NCBI RefSeq assembly: GCF_048820895.1
Contig: NZ_JBMERQ010000001.1
Location: forward strand, 868,001 to 932,000
Reading direction: 5' to 3'
From: Cribrihabitans_A neustonicus
GTDB lineage: Bacteria; Pseudomonadota; Alphaproteobacteria; Rhodobacterales; Rhodobacteraceae
DNA: 64,000 bases
Shown here: positions 43,573 through 52,463 of the stretch, piece by piece
Position numbering within the stretch: position 1 is the stretch's first letter
Layout: each line of letters starts with the position of its first letter
The notes under the pieces: model-generated
What the model was told of the DNA's origin: nothing
What the model saw: the letters and a program-made list of their open reading frames with translations, nothing else
Databases searched by the model: none
Position numbers and translations under genes: made by a program

Positions 43573-46500
43573 ATGAACACATCCCGGAAACTGCGGCACC
43601 GTATCGATGCCGGAACCTACGCGAATGAGACCGCCATGTGCGGCAAGCTGATCGACCAGGCAGCCCTCAGCAGTGAGGACCGGCAGCGGATCAGCGCCAA
43701 TGCGGCAGCCCTTGTGCGCGACATCCGCGGCCATTCCGCGCCGGGGCTGATGGAGGTGTTCCTGGCGGAATACGGGCTTTCGACCGAAGAGGGCGTCGCG
43801 CTGATGTGCCTCGCGGAGGCGCTCCTGCGGGTGCCGGATGCCGACACCATCGACGCGCTGATCGAGGACAAGATCGCGCCGTCGGACTGGAGCAAGCACC
43901 TGGGCAAATCCTCCTCGCCACTGGTCAACGCCTCGACCTGGGCGCTGATGCTGACCGGCAAGGTGCTGGACGAGGACAAGCCAAGCCCGGTGCGCGCTCT
44001 GCGCGGCGCCGTGAAGCGGCTGGGCGAGCCGGTGATCCGCACCGCCGTGGGCCGCGCGATGAAAGAGATGGGCCGCCAGTTCGTGCTGGGCGAAACCATC
44101 GAGGGCGCGATGCGGCGGGCCGAGGGGATGGAGGCCAAGGGCTATACCTATTCCTATGACATGCTGGGCGAAGCGGCGCGCACCGAAGGCGATGCCTCGC
44201 GCTATCACCTGGCCTATTCGCGGGCGATCTCGGCGATCGCGGCCGCCTGCCACAGCGACGATATCCGCAAGAACCCCGGCATCTCGGTAAAGCTGTCGGC
44301 GCTGCATCCGCGTTACGAGCTGGCGCAGGACGCCAGTGTGATGGAGGCGCTGGTACCGCGGCTGAAGGCGCTGGCGCTGCTCGCGAAGGCCGCGAAAATG
44401 GGCCTCAACGTCGACGCCGAGGAAGCCGACCGGCTGTCGCTGTCGCTGGAGGTGATCGAGGCCGTGGTCTCGGACCCGGCGCTGGCGGGCTGGGACGGCT
44501 TTGGCGTGGTGGTGCAGGCCTACGGCCCGCGCACCGGGCTGGCGATCGACGCGCTGCATGAGATGGCCGAGAAATACGACCGCCGCTTCATGGTGCGGCT
44601 GGTGAAGGGCGCCTATTGGGACACCGAGATCAAGCGCGCCCAGGCCGAGGGCGTCGATGGCTTCCCGGTCTATACCCACAAGGCGCTGACCGATGTGTCC
44701 TACATCGCCAATGCCCGCAAACTGCTCGGCCTGACGGACCGGATCTACCCGCAATTCGCCACCCACAACGCCCATACCGTCGCCGCGATCCTGCATATGG
44801 CGGAAGGCAAGGACAAGGCGGCCTACGAATTCCAGCGCCTGCATGGCATGGGCGAGACACTGCACCAGATGGTGCTGGAGCAGAACAAGACCAACTGCCG
44901 GATCTACGCCCCCGTGGGCGCGCACCGCGACCTGCTGGCCTACCTGGTGCGCCGCCTTCTGGAGAACGGCGCCAACAGCTCCTTCGTGAACCAGATCGTG
45001 GATGAGAACGTGCCGCCGGAGGTGGTTGCCGCCGACCCGTTCGAGGCGGTGGATGATCTCACCCGGCAGATCCCCACGGGGCCGGAGCTGTTCCTGCCGG
45101 AGCGGATGAACTCCAAGGGGTTCGACCTGGGCCATGCGCCGACGCTGGCGCGGATCGACGAGGCGCGCGCGCCCTGGCGGGACCACCAGTGGGACGCAGG
45201 CCCGCTGCTCGCCGGTGAGGCCCGGCCGGAAACGCCGAAAGACGTGACCAGCCCGACCGACCTCAGCGTCGTGGGCCGCATTGCCCAGTGCAGCAGCGAT
45301 GATATCGAGCTGGCACTGGCCTCGGCCAACCCGTGGGACGCGCCCGCAGCCGACCGCGCGGCGGTGCTGAACAAGGCCGCGGATCTCTATGAGGAGAATT
45401 TCGGCGAGCTGTTTGCGATCCTTGCGCGCGAAGCGGGCAAGACCATTCCCGACGCGGTGGCAGAGCTGCGCGAGGCGGTGGATTTCCTGCGCTACTACGC
45501 CGCCCGCATTCCGGACGCGGAACCGGCAGGCGTCTTCTCCTGCATCTCGCCCTGGAACTTCCCGCTGGCGATTTTCACCGGGCAGATCTCGGCAGCCCTT
45601 GCCGCGGGCAACGCGGTGCTGGCAAAGCCCGCCGACCAGACGCCGCTGATCGCGCACCGTGCCGTGCAGCTTCTGCACGAGGCCGGGGTGCCGCGCGCCG
45701 CGCTGCAGCTGGTGCCGGGCCGCGGCAGCGTTGTCGGTGCCGCGATCACCTCGGATGCCCGCGTGAACGGCGTCGCCTTCACCGGCTCCACCGCCACCGC
45801 GCTGCGCATCCGCAAGGCGATGGCCGAGAACCTGCAGCCGGGCTCGCCGCTGATTGCGGAAACCGGCGGGCTCAACGCGATGATCGTCGACTCCACCGCG
45901 CTGCCGGAACAGGCGGTGCAGGCGGTGATCGAAAGCGCCTTCCAGTCCGCGGGCCAGCGCTGCTCGGCGCTGCGCTGCCTGTATCTGCAGGAGGACGTGG
46001 CCGATACCGTGCTCACCATGCTGAAGGGCGCAATGGACTGCCTGCGGCTGGATGATCCCTGGCACTTGTTTACCGACAGCGGCCCGGTGATCGACGAGGC
46101 CGCGCGTGCGGGCATCCTCGCCCATATCGACAAGGCTCGTGCCGAGGGCCGGGTACTGAAGGAGCTGCGCACGCCGCAGGGCGGCACCTTTGTAGCGCCG
46201 ACGCTGATCGGGGTGCCGGGCATCGAGGCGCTCGAGGAAGAAATCTTTGGCCCCGTGCTGCATGTCGCGCGGTTCCGCGCACAGGATCTGGACAAGGTGA
46301 TTTCCGACATCAATGCAACCGGTTACGGGCTGACCTTCGGGCTGCACACCCGGATCGACGACCGTGTGCAGCATGTCTGCGACCGGGTGCACGCGGGCAA
46401 CATCTACGTGAACCGCAACCAGATCGGCGCCATCGTCGGCAGCCAGCCGTTCGGCGGCGAGGGCCTGTCGGGCACCGGCCCTAAGGCGGGCGGCCCGAAC

Positions 46501-47004
46501 TACCTCGCCCGCTTCTGCGCGCCGGACCGGCGGCAGAGCGGCGCCGGGACTGTGCCAGGCACAGTGGGCCAGGGCACGGCCGCGCTGCCCCCTGCCAGCG
46601 GGGTGCCGGCGCAGGCGGTCACCACCACTTTGCCCGGTCCGACCGGTGAATCGAACCGGCTCACCATGCTGCCGCGTCAGCCGCTCCTCTGCATGGGTCC
46701 CGGCGCCGAAACCGCGGAGGCGCAGGCCGAGGCGGTAATCAGCCTGGGCGGTACCGCGATCAAGGCGCATGGCCTTCTGGGCATCCGTCAGCTGGAGACC
46801 GTGGAGGGCATCGCTGGCGTGCTCTGGTGGGGCGACGAGGCCACCGGCCGCGAGATCGAGCAGGCGCTGTCGCGCCGTGACGGACCGATCCTGCCTCTGA
46901 TCCCCGGCCTGCCCGACCGCACCCGCGTGCTGGCCGAGCGCCATGTCTGCGTTGACACCACCGCCGCCGGCGGCAACGCGGCGCTGCTCGGCGGCATGAG
47001 CTGA
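43573..47004 (+). CDS. putA: bifunctional proline dehydrogenase / L-glutamate gamma-semialdehyde dehydrogenase
   Basis: 1143 residues. N-terminal proline dehydrogenase barrel (about 85-470), FAD-dependent, with YGPRTGLAIDALHEMAEKYDRRFMVRLVKGAYWD; then a P5C dehydrogenase domain (about 500-980) with nucleophile cysteine near 797 in SAGQRCSALRC and the SPWNFPLAIFTGQ coenzyme segment; then a C-terminal extension (about 1020-1143). No ribbon-helix-helix domain at the N-terminus, so it does not repress itself and control passes to the divergent AsnC gene. Oxidises proline to glutamate. ATG 43573 fits family starts. Confidence 0.96.
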   Translation: MNTSRKLRHRIDAGTYANETAMCGKLIDQAALSSEDRQRISANAAALVRDIRGHSAPGLMEVFLAEYGLSTEEGVALMCLAEALLRVPDADTIDALIEDKIAPSDWSKHLGKSSSPLVNASTWALMLTGKVLDEDKPSPVRALRGAVKRLGEPVIRTAVGRAMKEMGRQFVLGETIEGAMRRAEGMEAKGYTYSYDMLGEAARTEGDASRYHLAYSRAISAIAAACHSDDIRKNPGISVKLSALHPRYELAQDASVMEALVPRLKALALLAKAAKMGLNVDAEEADRLSLSLEVIEAVVSDPALAGWDGFGVVVQAYGPRTGLAIDALHEMAEKYDRRFMVRLVKGAYWDTEIKRAQAEGVDGFPVYTHKALTDVSYIANARKLLGLTDRIYPQFATHNAHTVAAILHMAEGKDKAAYEFQRLHGMGETLHQMVLEQNKTNCRIYAPVGAHRDLLAYLVRRLLENGANSSFVNQIVDENVPPEVVAADPFEAVDDLTRQIPTGPELFLPERMNSKGFDLGHAPTLARIDEARAPWRDHQWDAGPLLAGEARPETPKDVTSPTDLSVVGRIAQCSSDDIELALASANPWDAPAADRAAVLNKAADLYEENFGELFAILAREAGKTIPDAVAELREAVDFLRYYAARIPDAEPAGVFSCISPWNFPLAIFTGQISAALAAGNAVLAKPADQTPLIAHRAVQLLHEAGVPRAALQLVPGRGSVVGAAITSDARVNGVAFTGSTATALRIRKAMAENLQPGSPLIAETGGLNAMIVDSTALPEQAVQAVIESAFQSAGQRCSALRCLYLQEDVADTVLTMLKGAMDCLRLDDPWHLFTDSGPVIDEAARAGILAHIDKARAEGRVLKELRTPQGGTFVAPTLIGVPGIEALEEEIFGPVLHVARFRAQDLDKVISDINATGYGLTFGLHTRIDDRVQHVCDRVHAGNIYVNRNQIGAIVGSQPFGGEGLSGTGPKAGGPNYLARFCAPDRRQSGAGTVPGTVGQGTAALPPASGVPAQAVTTTLPGPTGESNRLTMLPRQPLLCMGPGAETAEAQAEAVISLGGTAIKAHGLLGIRQLETVEGIAGVLWWGDEATGREIEQALSRRDGPILPLIPGLPDRTRVLAERHVCVDTTAAGGNAALLGGMS

Positions 47005-47019
47005 GAGCGATAGCCCCTT

Positions 47020-47047
47020 GACGCTGGGCCGCAACCGGCCCAGCGTC
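47020..47047 (+). terminator. strong hairpin between putA and the rhomboid gene
   Basis: GACGCTGGGCC-GCAACC-GGCCCAGCGTC, a perfect 11-bp stem that ends 5 bp before the rhomboid ATG. No U-tract. It may stop putA transcription, and in a read-through transcript it would occupy the rhomboid ribosome binding region. Confidence 0.55.
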
Positions 47048-47052
47048 TGCGC

Positions 47053-47817
47053 ATGTTTCCCTTGCGCGACCACAACCCCTCAGGCCGGACGCCCTATGTC
47101 GTCTACGCGCTGATGGCGGCGAATATCCTCGCTTACATCTATTATTCCGCCACCTACGCCTCGCCCCGGGCGCTGGCCTATTTCTACGACGCCTTTGCGG
47201 TGGTTCCGGCCGAGATCAGCCAGGGCTTTGGCTTCGCAACCCTGTTTACTTCCCTGTTCATCCACGGCGGGCTGATCCACCTGGGCGGCAACATGCTGTT
47301 CCTGTGGATCTTCGGCGATAACCTGGAAGACGAGATGGGGCACCTGCCTTTCCTCCTGTTCTACCTCGCCTGCGGCATCGGTGCGGGGGTAATCCACGTC
47401 GCGTCGGCCCCCTGGTCGCAGGTCCCGACGGTGGGGGCATCGGGCGCCATCGCCGGGGTGATGGGAGGGTATCTGCTGATGTTCCCGAAGGCGCGGGTCG
47501 ATATCCTGCTGGTGCTGATCATCTACTTCCGCATTTTCTCCATCCCCGCCTTCATCATGCTGGCGGCCTGGCTGGGGATGCAGTTCCTCGGCGGCATCGG
47601 CGCCGATCCGGATCAGGGCGGCGTTGCCTACTGGGCCCATGCCGGCGGCTTCATCGTGGGGCTCGCGCTCTGCGTGCCGCTCTGGATCAGGCGCGGCGGC
47701 CCGGCCTTCTGGAACCGCACCCACGGCCACCCGCCGCATCCCGAGAGCGAATACTCTGCCAGCCGCATCCCCAAGCTGCCGCGCCGCAAGCGCAATCCGG
47801 GGCCTTGGGGGAAGTAA
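47053..47817 (+). CDS. rhomboid family intramembrane serine protease
   Basis: 254 residues, six to seven membrane helices. Catalytic Ser130 in TVGASGAIAGVMGG and His196 in YWAHAGGFIVG form the dyad; the HGGLIHLGGNMLFLWIFGDNLED segment (about 76-98) is the conserved L1-TM2 region. Cuts transmembrane substrates inside the inner membrane; the substrate is unknown. N-terminus FPLRDHNPSGRTPYVVY matches family starts, so ATG 47053 is kept despite no visible Shine-Dalgarno site. Confidence 0.93.
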   Translation: MFPLRDHNPSGRTPYVVYALMAANILAYIYYSATYASPRALAYFYDAFAVVPAEISQGFGFATLFTSLFIHGGLIHLGGNMLFLWIFGDNLEDEMGHLPFLLFYLACGIGAGVIHVASAPWSQVPTVGASGAIAGVMGGYLLMFPKARVDILLVLIIYFRIFSIPAFIMLAAWLGMQFLGGIGADPDQGGVAYWAHAGGFIVGLALCVPLWIRRGGPAFWNRTHGHPPHPESEYSASRIPKLPRRKRNPGPWGK

Positions 47818-47839
47818 TTTGAAAAGCGAGGAGAGACTG

Positions 47840-48217
47840 ATGCAACGCTTGAAAGCCACCTGCCACTGCGGTGCCATCGAGATCGAGGCCGAGTTTCCCG
47901 ACGGACTCGCCTCCGCCGCGCGCTGCGATTGCTCCTTCTGCCGCCGCCGCGGGGCTGCGGCGGTGACGGCAGTGGCCGATACGCTGAAGGTGCTGAAGGG
48001 AGCGGAGAACCTGTCCTTGTACACCTGGGGCACCCATACGGCGAAGCATTACTTCTGCAGGACCTGCGGCATCTACACCCACCATCGGCGCCGGTCGAAC
48101 CCGGCGGAATGCGGGGTGAACCTCGGCTGCATCGAGGGCGCCAATCCTCGCACGCACCCCGAGAGCTATGGCGAGATCCCCTGGAGCGACGGGGTTAACC
48201 ATCCGTCGGACCGGTAA
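47840..48217 (+). CDS. GFA family protein
   Basis: 125 residues. Zinc cysteines CHCGAIEIE (8-16), RCDCSFCRRRG (about 28-38) and FCRTCGIYTHH (about 72-82). Same fold as the gene at 27604 but clearly a different subgroup (the CFCRTCG/THH form ending NLGCIEG). Could be a formaldehyde-glutathione adduct handler; no activity can be stated. ATG 47840 with GAGGAGAGACTG directly upstream; 22 nt after the rhomboid stop. Confidence 0.87.
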   Translation: MQRLKATCHCGAIEIEAEFPDGLASAARCDCSFCRRRGAAAVTAVADTLKVLKGAENLSLYTWGTHTAKHYFCRTCGIYTHHRRRSNPAECGVNLGCIEGANPRTHPESYGEIPWSDGVNHPSDR

Positions 48218-48230
48218 GCGGCCATCCACG

Positions 48231-48397
48231 AAGCCGCGCATCGCCGGCGCGCGCGGGGGCGATCCTGACGGGTGTGTCTGGCAATTTATCCCGGCCAAGT
48301 CCGTACGACTTATCGAGGGACCACCCAGCATCAACCAAATCGCCGCCGCGTTGGGGCGCGCCGGCGATACGCGGCGGCCTTCGGCCTTGTTCCGCGC
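48231..48397 (-). repeat. dispersed intergenic element R1, full copy in inverse orientation
   Basis: On the minus strand it starts GCGCGGAACAAGGCCGAAGG and ends CGGCGATGCGCGGC. Internal inverted repeats GCCGCGCATCGCCGGCGCGC (48233-48252) and GCGCGCCGGCGATACGCGGC (48356-48375) give it transposon-like or hairpin-forming symmetry. It matches 13452-13613 over the full length, weakest in the middle 40 bp. Confidence 0.78.
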
Positions 48398-48418
48398 TGG
48401 CGGCAGTGGGCGCCTTGA

Positions 48419-48451
48419 GAAAAAAAAACGCGGCCCCGGGGCCGCGTTTCG
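48419..48451 (-). terminator. Rho-independent terminator of suhB
   Basis: Minus strand: AAACGCGGCCCC/GGGGCCGCGTTT followed by TTTTTT, 24 nt after the suhB stop. Confidence 0.92.
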
Positions 48452-48474
48452 AAGTCTCGGGTATCCGCGCCAGA

Positions 48475-49260
48475 TCAGCCGCGGATCACCTTGGAGAAGC
48501 TGTCGAAGATCGGCTCGTTCGAGCAGAGCACGCTGCCGCTGTCGATGATGCCCGCCTCAGGGTCGATGGCTTCGGCAAAGCCGCCGGCTTCCTTCACCAG
48601 GATGATGCCTGCCGCGAGGTCCCAAGCGTTCAGGCGGCGTTCCCAGAAGCCCTCGTAGCGGCCCGAGGCGACATAGGCCATGTCGAGCGCCGCCGAGCCC
48701 CAGCGGCGCACGCCGGCACAGGCGGGCATCAGACGGGCCAGGTCCTGCAGGGTCAGCGGCAGGTCGGAGCGGCCGCCGAAAGGCACGCCGGTGGCAAACA
48801 CCGACTCGATCATCCGGTGGCGGCCGGAGACGCGGATGCGGCTTTCGTTCATCCAGGCGCCCGCGCCTTTCTCGGCAAAGAACATCTCGTCCTTGGCGGC
48901 GTCATAGATCACGCCGGCCACCACCTGCCCCTTGTGCTCCAGCGCGATCGACACCGCCCAATGCGGCAGGCCGTGCAGGAAGTTGGTGGTGCCGTCGAGA
49001 GGATCGACGATCCAGCGCCGGGTCGGGTCCTCGCCCGGCTCCTCACCGCCCTCTTCGGCCAGCCAGCCATAGGTCGGGCGGGCCCCCCGCAGTTCGTCCT
49101 TCAGGATCTTCTCGGCGGCGATGTCGGCCTTGGAGACGAAGTCACCGGCGCCCTTCATCGAGACCTGAAGGTTCTCCACCTCGCGGAAGTCCTTCACCAG
49201 GGAACGGCCTGCCTTGCGGGCGGCCTTGATCATCACGTTGAGGTTTGCGCTGCCAATCAT
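48475..49260 (-). CDS. suhB: inositol-1-monophosphatase family protein
   Basis: 261 residues. Magnesium-dependent phosphatase of the IMPase fold: LAEEGGEE near 66-73, WIVDPLDGTTNFLHGLPH near 83-100 (metal-binding Asp, Asp, Thr) and the late WDLAAGIILVKEAGG near 208-222. Hydrolyses inositol phosphates; SuhB homologues also assist rRNA transcription in gammaproteobacteria, which is not shown here. ATG 49260; ends in a strong terminator. Confidence 0.94.
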   Translation of the reverse strand: MIGSANLNVMIKAARKAGRSLVKDFREVENLQVSMKGAGDFVSKADIAAEKILKDELRGARPTYGWLAEEGGEEPGEDPTRRWIVDPLDGTTNFLHGLPHWAVSIALEHKGQVVAGVIYDAAKDEMFFAEKGAGAWMNESRIRVSGRHRMIESVFATGVPFGGRSDLPLTLQDLARLMPACAGVRRWGSAALDMAYVASGRYEGFWERRLNAWDLAAGIILVKEAGGFAEAIDPEAGIIDSGSVLCSNEPIFDSFSKVIRG

Positions 49261-49458
49261 GTCTGCGTTTCCTGTGCCGGTCGGGGGAGGTGCGGGTCAA
49301 ACCGTGCCTATACGCCTCAAGCCGGAGCTTGCCAAGGGGGCAATGCGCACCGGCAGGGCGCCGCCTGACGCCGGGTCAAATCCCCGCCAGTGCTTGAAAT
49401 CGGCCGGTATGGCACACAGAGTTCTGCGCACAACAGATTGATCAGGAAGGACGATCCC

Positions 49459-50478
49459 ATGAGCGAAGAGATGCAGCGCATCGTGTTGGCGAGCCGCCCC
49501 GAAGGCGAGGCCACGGAGGAGAACTTCCGTCTGGAAACCGCCCCCCTGCCCGAGCCGGGCGAGGGCGAAGTGCTTGTGAAGCTTCACTACATGTCGTTGG
49601 ACCCCTACATGCGCGGGCGCATGAACGATGCCAAGTCCTATGCCGCCCCGGTGCCCGTGGGCGGCACCATGGAAGCGGGCGGCGTGGGGGAGGTGATTGC
49701 CTCGAACAGCCCGGCGTACCAGCCCGGCGACTTTGCGCTAGGACAGTTCGGGTGGGCCAGCCACGCTTGCCTGCCCGCGGACCAGATCCGCAAGCTGGAT
49801 CCGGATATGGCACCGCTTACAACTGCGCTTGGCGTGCTCGGCATGCCGGGGTTTACCGCTTGGCATGGCTTGCAGGCCTATGGCCGGCCCAAGGCGGGCG
49901 AGACGCTGGTGGTGGCCGCCGCAACCGGGCCGGTTGGCTCGATGGTGGGGCAGCTTGCGAAACAGGCGGGTTTGCGCGTGGTCGGCATCGCTGGCGGGGC
50001 CGAGAAATGCAAGCTGGCGGAGGAAACCTTCGGCTTTGACGCCTGCCTCGACCACCGCGCGCTGGGATCGGCGGAGGCGCTGAGTGCGGCGCTGGCGGCG
50101 GCCTGCCCGGGCGGCATCGACATCTATTACGAGAACGTCGGCGGCAAGGTGCTGGAAGCGGTGCTGCCTTTGATGAACAACTTCGGCCGCATCCCGGTCT
50201 GCGGCATGATCGCCTGGTACAACAGCGCCGAAACCGATCTCACGGCCCCGGCAATCTGGCGCACGGTGCTGACGAAGTTCCTGTCGGTGAACGGCTTCAT
50301 CATTTTCAATCACTACGGCCGCTACCCGGAGTTTCTGAAAGAAGTCGCTCCCAAGGTGGCAGACGGCTCGATCAAATACCTGGAGGATATTGCAGAGGGA
50401 CTGGAGAACGCGCCCAAGGCTTTCCTGTCCATGATGAAGGGCGGCAATACCGGCAAACAGATCGTCAAACTGGCCTGA
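49459..50478 (+). CDS. NADP-dependent oxidoreductase, CurA/leukotriene B4 dehydrogenase type
   Basis: 339 residues, medium-chain dehydrogenase/reductase fold without zinc ligands. LHYMSLDPYMRGRM (about 40-53) and the Rossmann motif VVAAATGPVGSMVGQLAKQAG (about 151-171), then DIYYENVGGKVL near 221-232, are the curcumin/prostaglandin reductase signature. Reduces the double bond of enones with NADPH. ATG 49459 with AGGAAGGACGATCCC upstream. Convergent with metR, sharing the hairpin at 50488. Confidence 0.93.
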   Translation: MSEEMQRIVLASRPEGEATEENFRLETAPLPEPGEGEVLVKLHYMSLDPYMRGRMNDAKSYAAPVPVGGTMEAGGVGEVIASNSPAYQPGDFALGQFGWASHACLPADQIRKLDPDMAPLTTALGVLGMPGFTAWHGLQAYGRPKAGETLVVAAATGPVGSMVGQLAKQAGLRVVGIAGGAEKCKLAEETFGFDACLDHRALGSAEALSAALAAACPGGIDIYYENVGGKVLEAVLPLMNNFGRIPVCGMIAWYNSAETDLTAPAIWRTVLTKFLSVNGFIIFNHYGRYPEFLKEVAPKVADGSIKYLEDIAEGLENAPKAFLSMMKGGNTGKQIVKLA

Positions 50479-50487
50479 CCGGGCTTG

Positions 50488-50520
50488 TTTGCGCCCGGCC
50501 CCGGCGGGGCCGGGCGCAAA
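50488..50520. terminator. bidirectional hairpin between convergent genes
   Basis: Perfect 15-bp stem TTTGCGCCCGGCCCC/GGGGCCGGGCGCAAA with a GGC loop. The A and T ends give each strand a short U-rich tail. It starts 9 nt after the oxidoreductase stop and ends 3 nt before the metR stop. Confidence 0.85.
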
Positions 50521-50523
50521 TAT

Positions 50524-51429
50524 CTATTGCTGCTGCAGCTTGCGCGCCTCGATTTTCGCGAGGCGGATCAGCTCCTGCGTATAGGGCTTCTCACGGTCTT
50601 CGCTGCGGATCGCGGCATAGAGCCTGCGGGTGATTCCGGCCTTGGTCAGCGGCCGCGTCACGTAGTCGGACGAGTATTTCACCTCCCGTACCACCCAGTC
50701 CGGCAGGACCGAAACGCCGCGGTTGGAGGCGACGAGCAACAGGATCACCGCGGTCAGCTCCACCTGGCGGATCGAGGCGGGCTCGACCCCGGCGGGCGTC
50801 AGCAGCTGGCTGAAGACGTCGAGCCGGGACTTTTCCACCGGGTAGGTGATGAGCACCTGGCCGAGGAAGTCCTCCGCCTCCACATAGGGTTTTTCCGCCA
50901 GCGGGTGGTGGGAGGAGGCAACGAAAACAGCGTTGTAGTCGAACAGTTCGATGAATTCGACGCCGGGAATGTTCTCGGGATCAGAGGAGACCACGAGATC
51001 CACCTCCTCCTTCTGCAGTGCAGGCAGCGCGTCAAAGGCAAGGCCGGGGCGGATATCGACATCGACATCGCCCCAGCTCTTGCGGAAAGCCTCCAGCACC
51101 GGGAACAGCCACTCGAAACAGGCGTGGCATTCGATGGCGATGTGCATCCGCCCCGCGTGGCCGTCCCGCAACGAGGAAAACTCGGCTTGCGCCGCCTCCA
51201 CCTGCGGCAGCACCTGCTCGGCCAGGCGCAGGAGCCGCAGGCCCGCGGGCGAGAGTTTCATCGGCTTGGAGCGGCGGATGAACAGCTCGACGCCGGCCTG
51301 CTCTTCCAGACCCTTTACCTGATGGCTGAGCGCGCTTTGGGTGATGTTCAGCTGATCCGCAGCCCGGGCCAGCCCGCCGGCCTCGTGGATGGCCTTGATG
51401 GTGCGGAGATGGCGGAATTCGATATGCAT
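50524..51429 (-). CDS. metR: LysR family regulator, MetR
   Basis: 301 residues. HTH FRHLRTIKAIHEAGGLARAADQLNITQSALSHQVKGLEEQAG is the MetR pattern, then a homocysteine-responsive effector domain (about 90-290). Divergent from metF, which MetR activates in other proteobacteria. ATG 51429 fits MetR starts; the in-frame codon at 51477 would run through the intergenic control region. Confidence 0.92.
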   Translation of the reverse strand: MHIEFRHLRTIKAIHEAGGLARAADQLNITQSALSHQVKGLEEQAGVELFIRRSKPMKLSPAGLRLLRLAEQVLPQVEAAQAEFSSLRDGHAGRMHIAIECHACFEWLFPVLEAFRKSWGDVDVDIRPGLAFDALPALQKEEVDLVVSSDPENIPGVEFIELFDYNAVFVASSHHPLAEKPYVEAEDFLGQVLITYPVEKSRLDVFSQLLTPAGVEPASIRQVELTAVILLLVASNRGVSVLPDWVVREVKYSSDYVTRPLTKAGITRRLYAAIRSEDREKPYTQELIRLAKIEARKLQQQ

Positions 51430-51454
51430 CCTATGATGTCGCTCATGTTGTTCT

Positions 51455-51476
51455 TGAGAATTATGAAATTGTCTCA
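51455..51476. promoter_or_regulatory. candidate MetR site between metR and metF
   Basis: TGAGA-N12-TCTCA in the most A+T-rich part of the intergenic region. The canonical MetR site is TGAA-N5-TTCA; TGAGAATTATGAAATTG has only half of it. Low certainty. Confidence 0.35.
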
Positions 51477-51527
51477 CAGTGCTGCGCGTGCAACAAGAGA
51501 CGAAATCAACACAGCGAGAGACCTGAA

Positions 51528-52397
51528 ATGACGACGCCAGAGATTTCCTTCGAATTCTTCCCGCCGCAGACTCTCGAAGCCTCCTTCCGGCTTTGGGACA
51601 CGGTGCAGGTGCTCGCTCCGATGGATCCGCGCTTTGTCTCGGTAACCTATGGCGCCGGCGGCACCACCCGCTCGCTCACCCGCGATGCGGTGGCGACGCT
51701 GCATAATTCGTCCGGCCTGAACGTTGCCGCGCATCTGACCTGTGTCAACGCCTCCAAGGCGGAAACCCTGGAGATCGCGGACCAGTTTGCCGAAGCCGGT
51801 GTGCGCGAGATCGTCGCCCTGCGCGGCGACCCGCCGAAGGGCGAAGGCAAGTTCACCCCGCATCCCGAAGGTTTTGCCGACTCGGTCGCACTGATCGAAG
51901 GGCTGGCGGCGCGCGGCGGCTTCACCATCCGTGTCGGCGCCTACCCGGACCGCCACCCGGAGGCCGCCGACCAGGCCGCCGATGTCGAGTGGCTGAAGCG
52001 CAAGCTGGATGCCGGCGCCGACGAAGCGCTGACTCAGTTCTTCTTCGAGGCGGAGACCTTCTTCCGCTTCCGCGATGCCTGCGAGAAGGCAGGGATCGAC
52101 GGCAGCAAGCTCACCCCAGGGATCCTGCCGATCGAAAACTGGAAGGGCGCGCGCAACTTCGCCCGCCGCTGCGGCACCATCATTCCACAATGGGTTGAGG
52201 ATGCCTTTGACAAGGCGGTGCGCGACGACCGCGAGGATTTGCTGGCGACAGCGATCTGCACCGAGCTTTGCTCGGACCTGCTGGAGGGCGGTGTGGACAA
52301 GCTGCATTTCTACACGCTGAACCGGCCCGAACTGACCCGCGATGTCTGCTTTGCGCTGGGGATCACGCCGAAGGTGGTGCTCGAAAACGTAGCGTAA
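51528..52397 (+). CDS. metF: methylenetetrahydrofolate reductase
   Basis: 289 residues, the FAD-containing NADH-dependent bacterial type. Starts ISFEFFPPQ with the substrate glutamate at residue 9; SVTYGAGGTTR (about 38-48), ALRGDPPKGEG (about 98-108) and KRKLDAGADEALTQFFFE (about 155-172) are diagnostic. Reduces methylene-THF to methyl-THF for methionine synthesis. It follows a MetR-type regulator on the other strand. Confidence 0.95.
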   Translation: MTTPEISFEFFPPQTLEASFRLWDTVQVLAPMDPRFVSVTYGAGGTTRSLTRDAVATLHNSSGLNVAAHLTCVNASKAETLEIADQFAEAGVREIVALRGDPPKGEGKFTPHPEGFADSVALIEGLAARGGFTIRVGAYPDRHPEAADQAADVEWLKRKLDAGADEALTQFFFEAETFFRFRDACEKAGIDGSKLTPGILPIENWKGARNFARRCGTIIPQWVEDAFDKAVRDDREDLLATAICTELCSDLLEGGVDKLHFYTLNRPELTRDVCFALGITPKVVLENVA

Positions 52398-52463
52398 AGC
52401 TTGCAGGCAAGATGGCGCGCTTTCTAAGTGGGGCAAATCTCCCTGCCTGGAAAGACGCGCGCC

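Noticed and set aside
42742..47073. A 1443-codon open frame on the minus strand, antisense to putA
   Set aside because: It is antisense to a complete, motif-rich PutA; the translation is rich in His, Arg, Gln and Val as expected for a GC-rich shadow frame, and has no domain.
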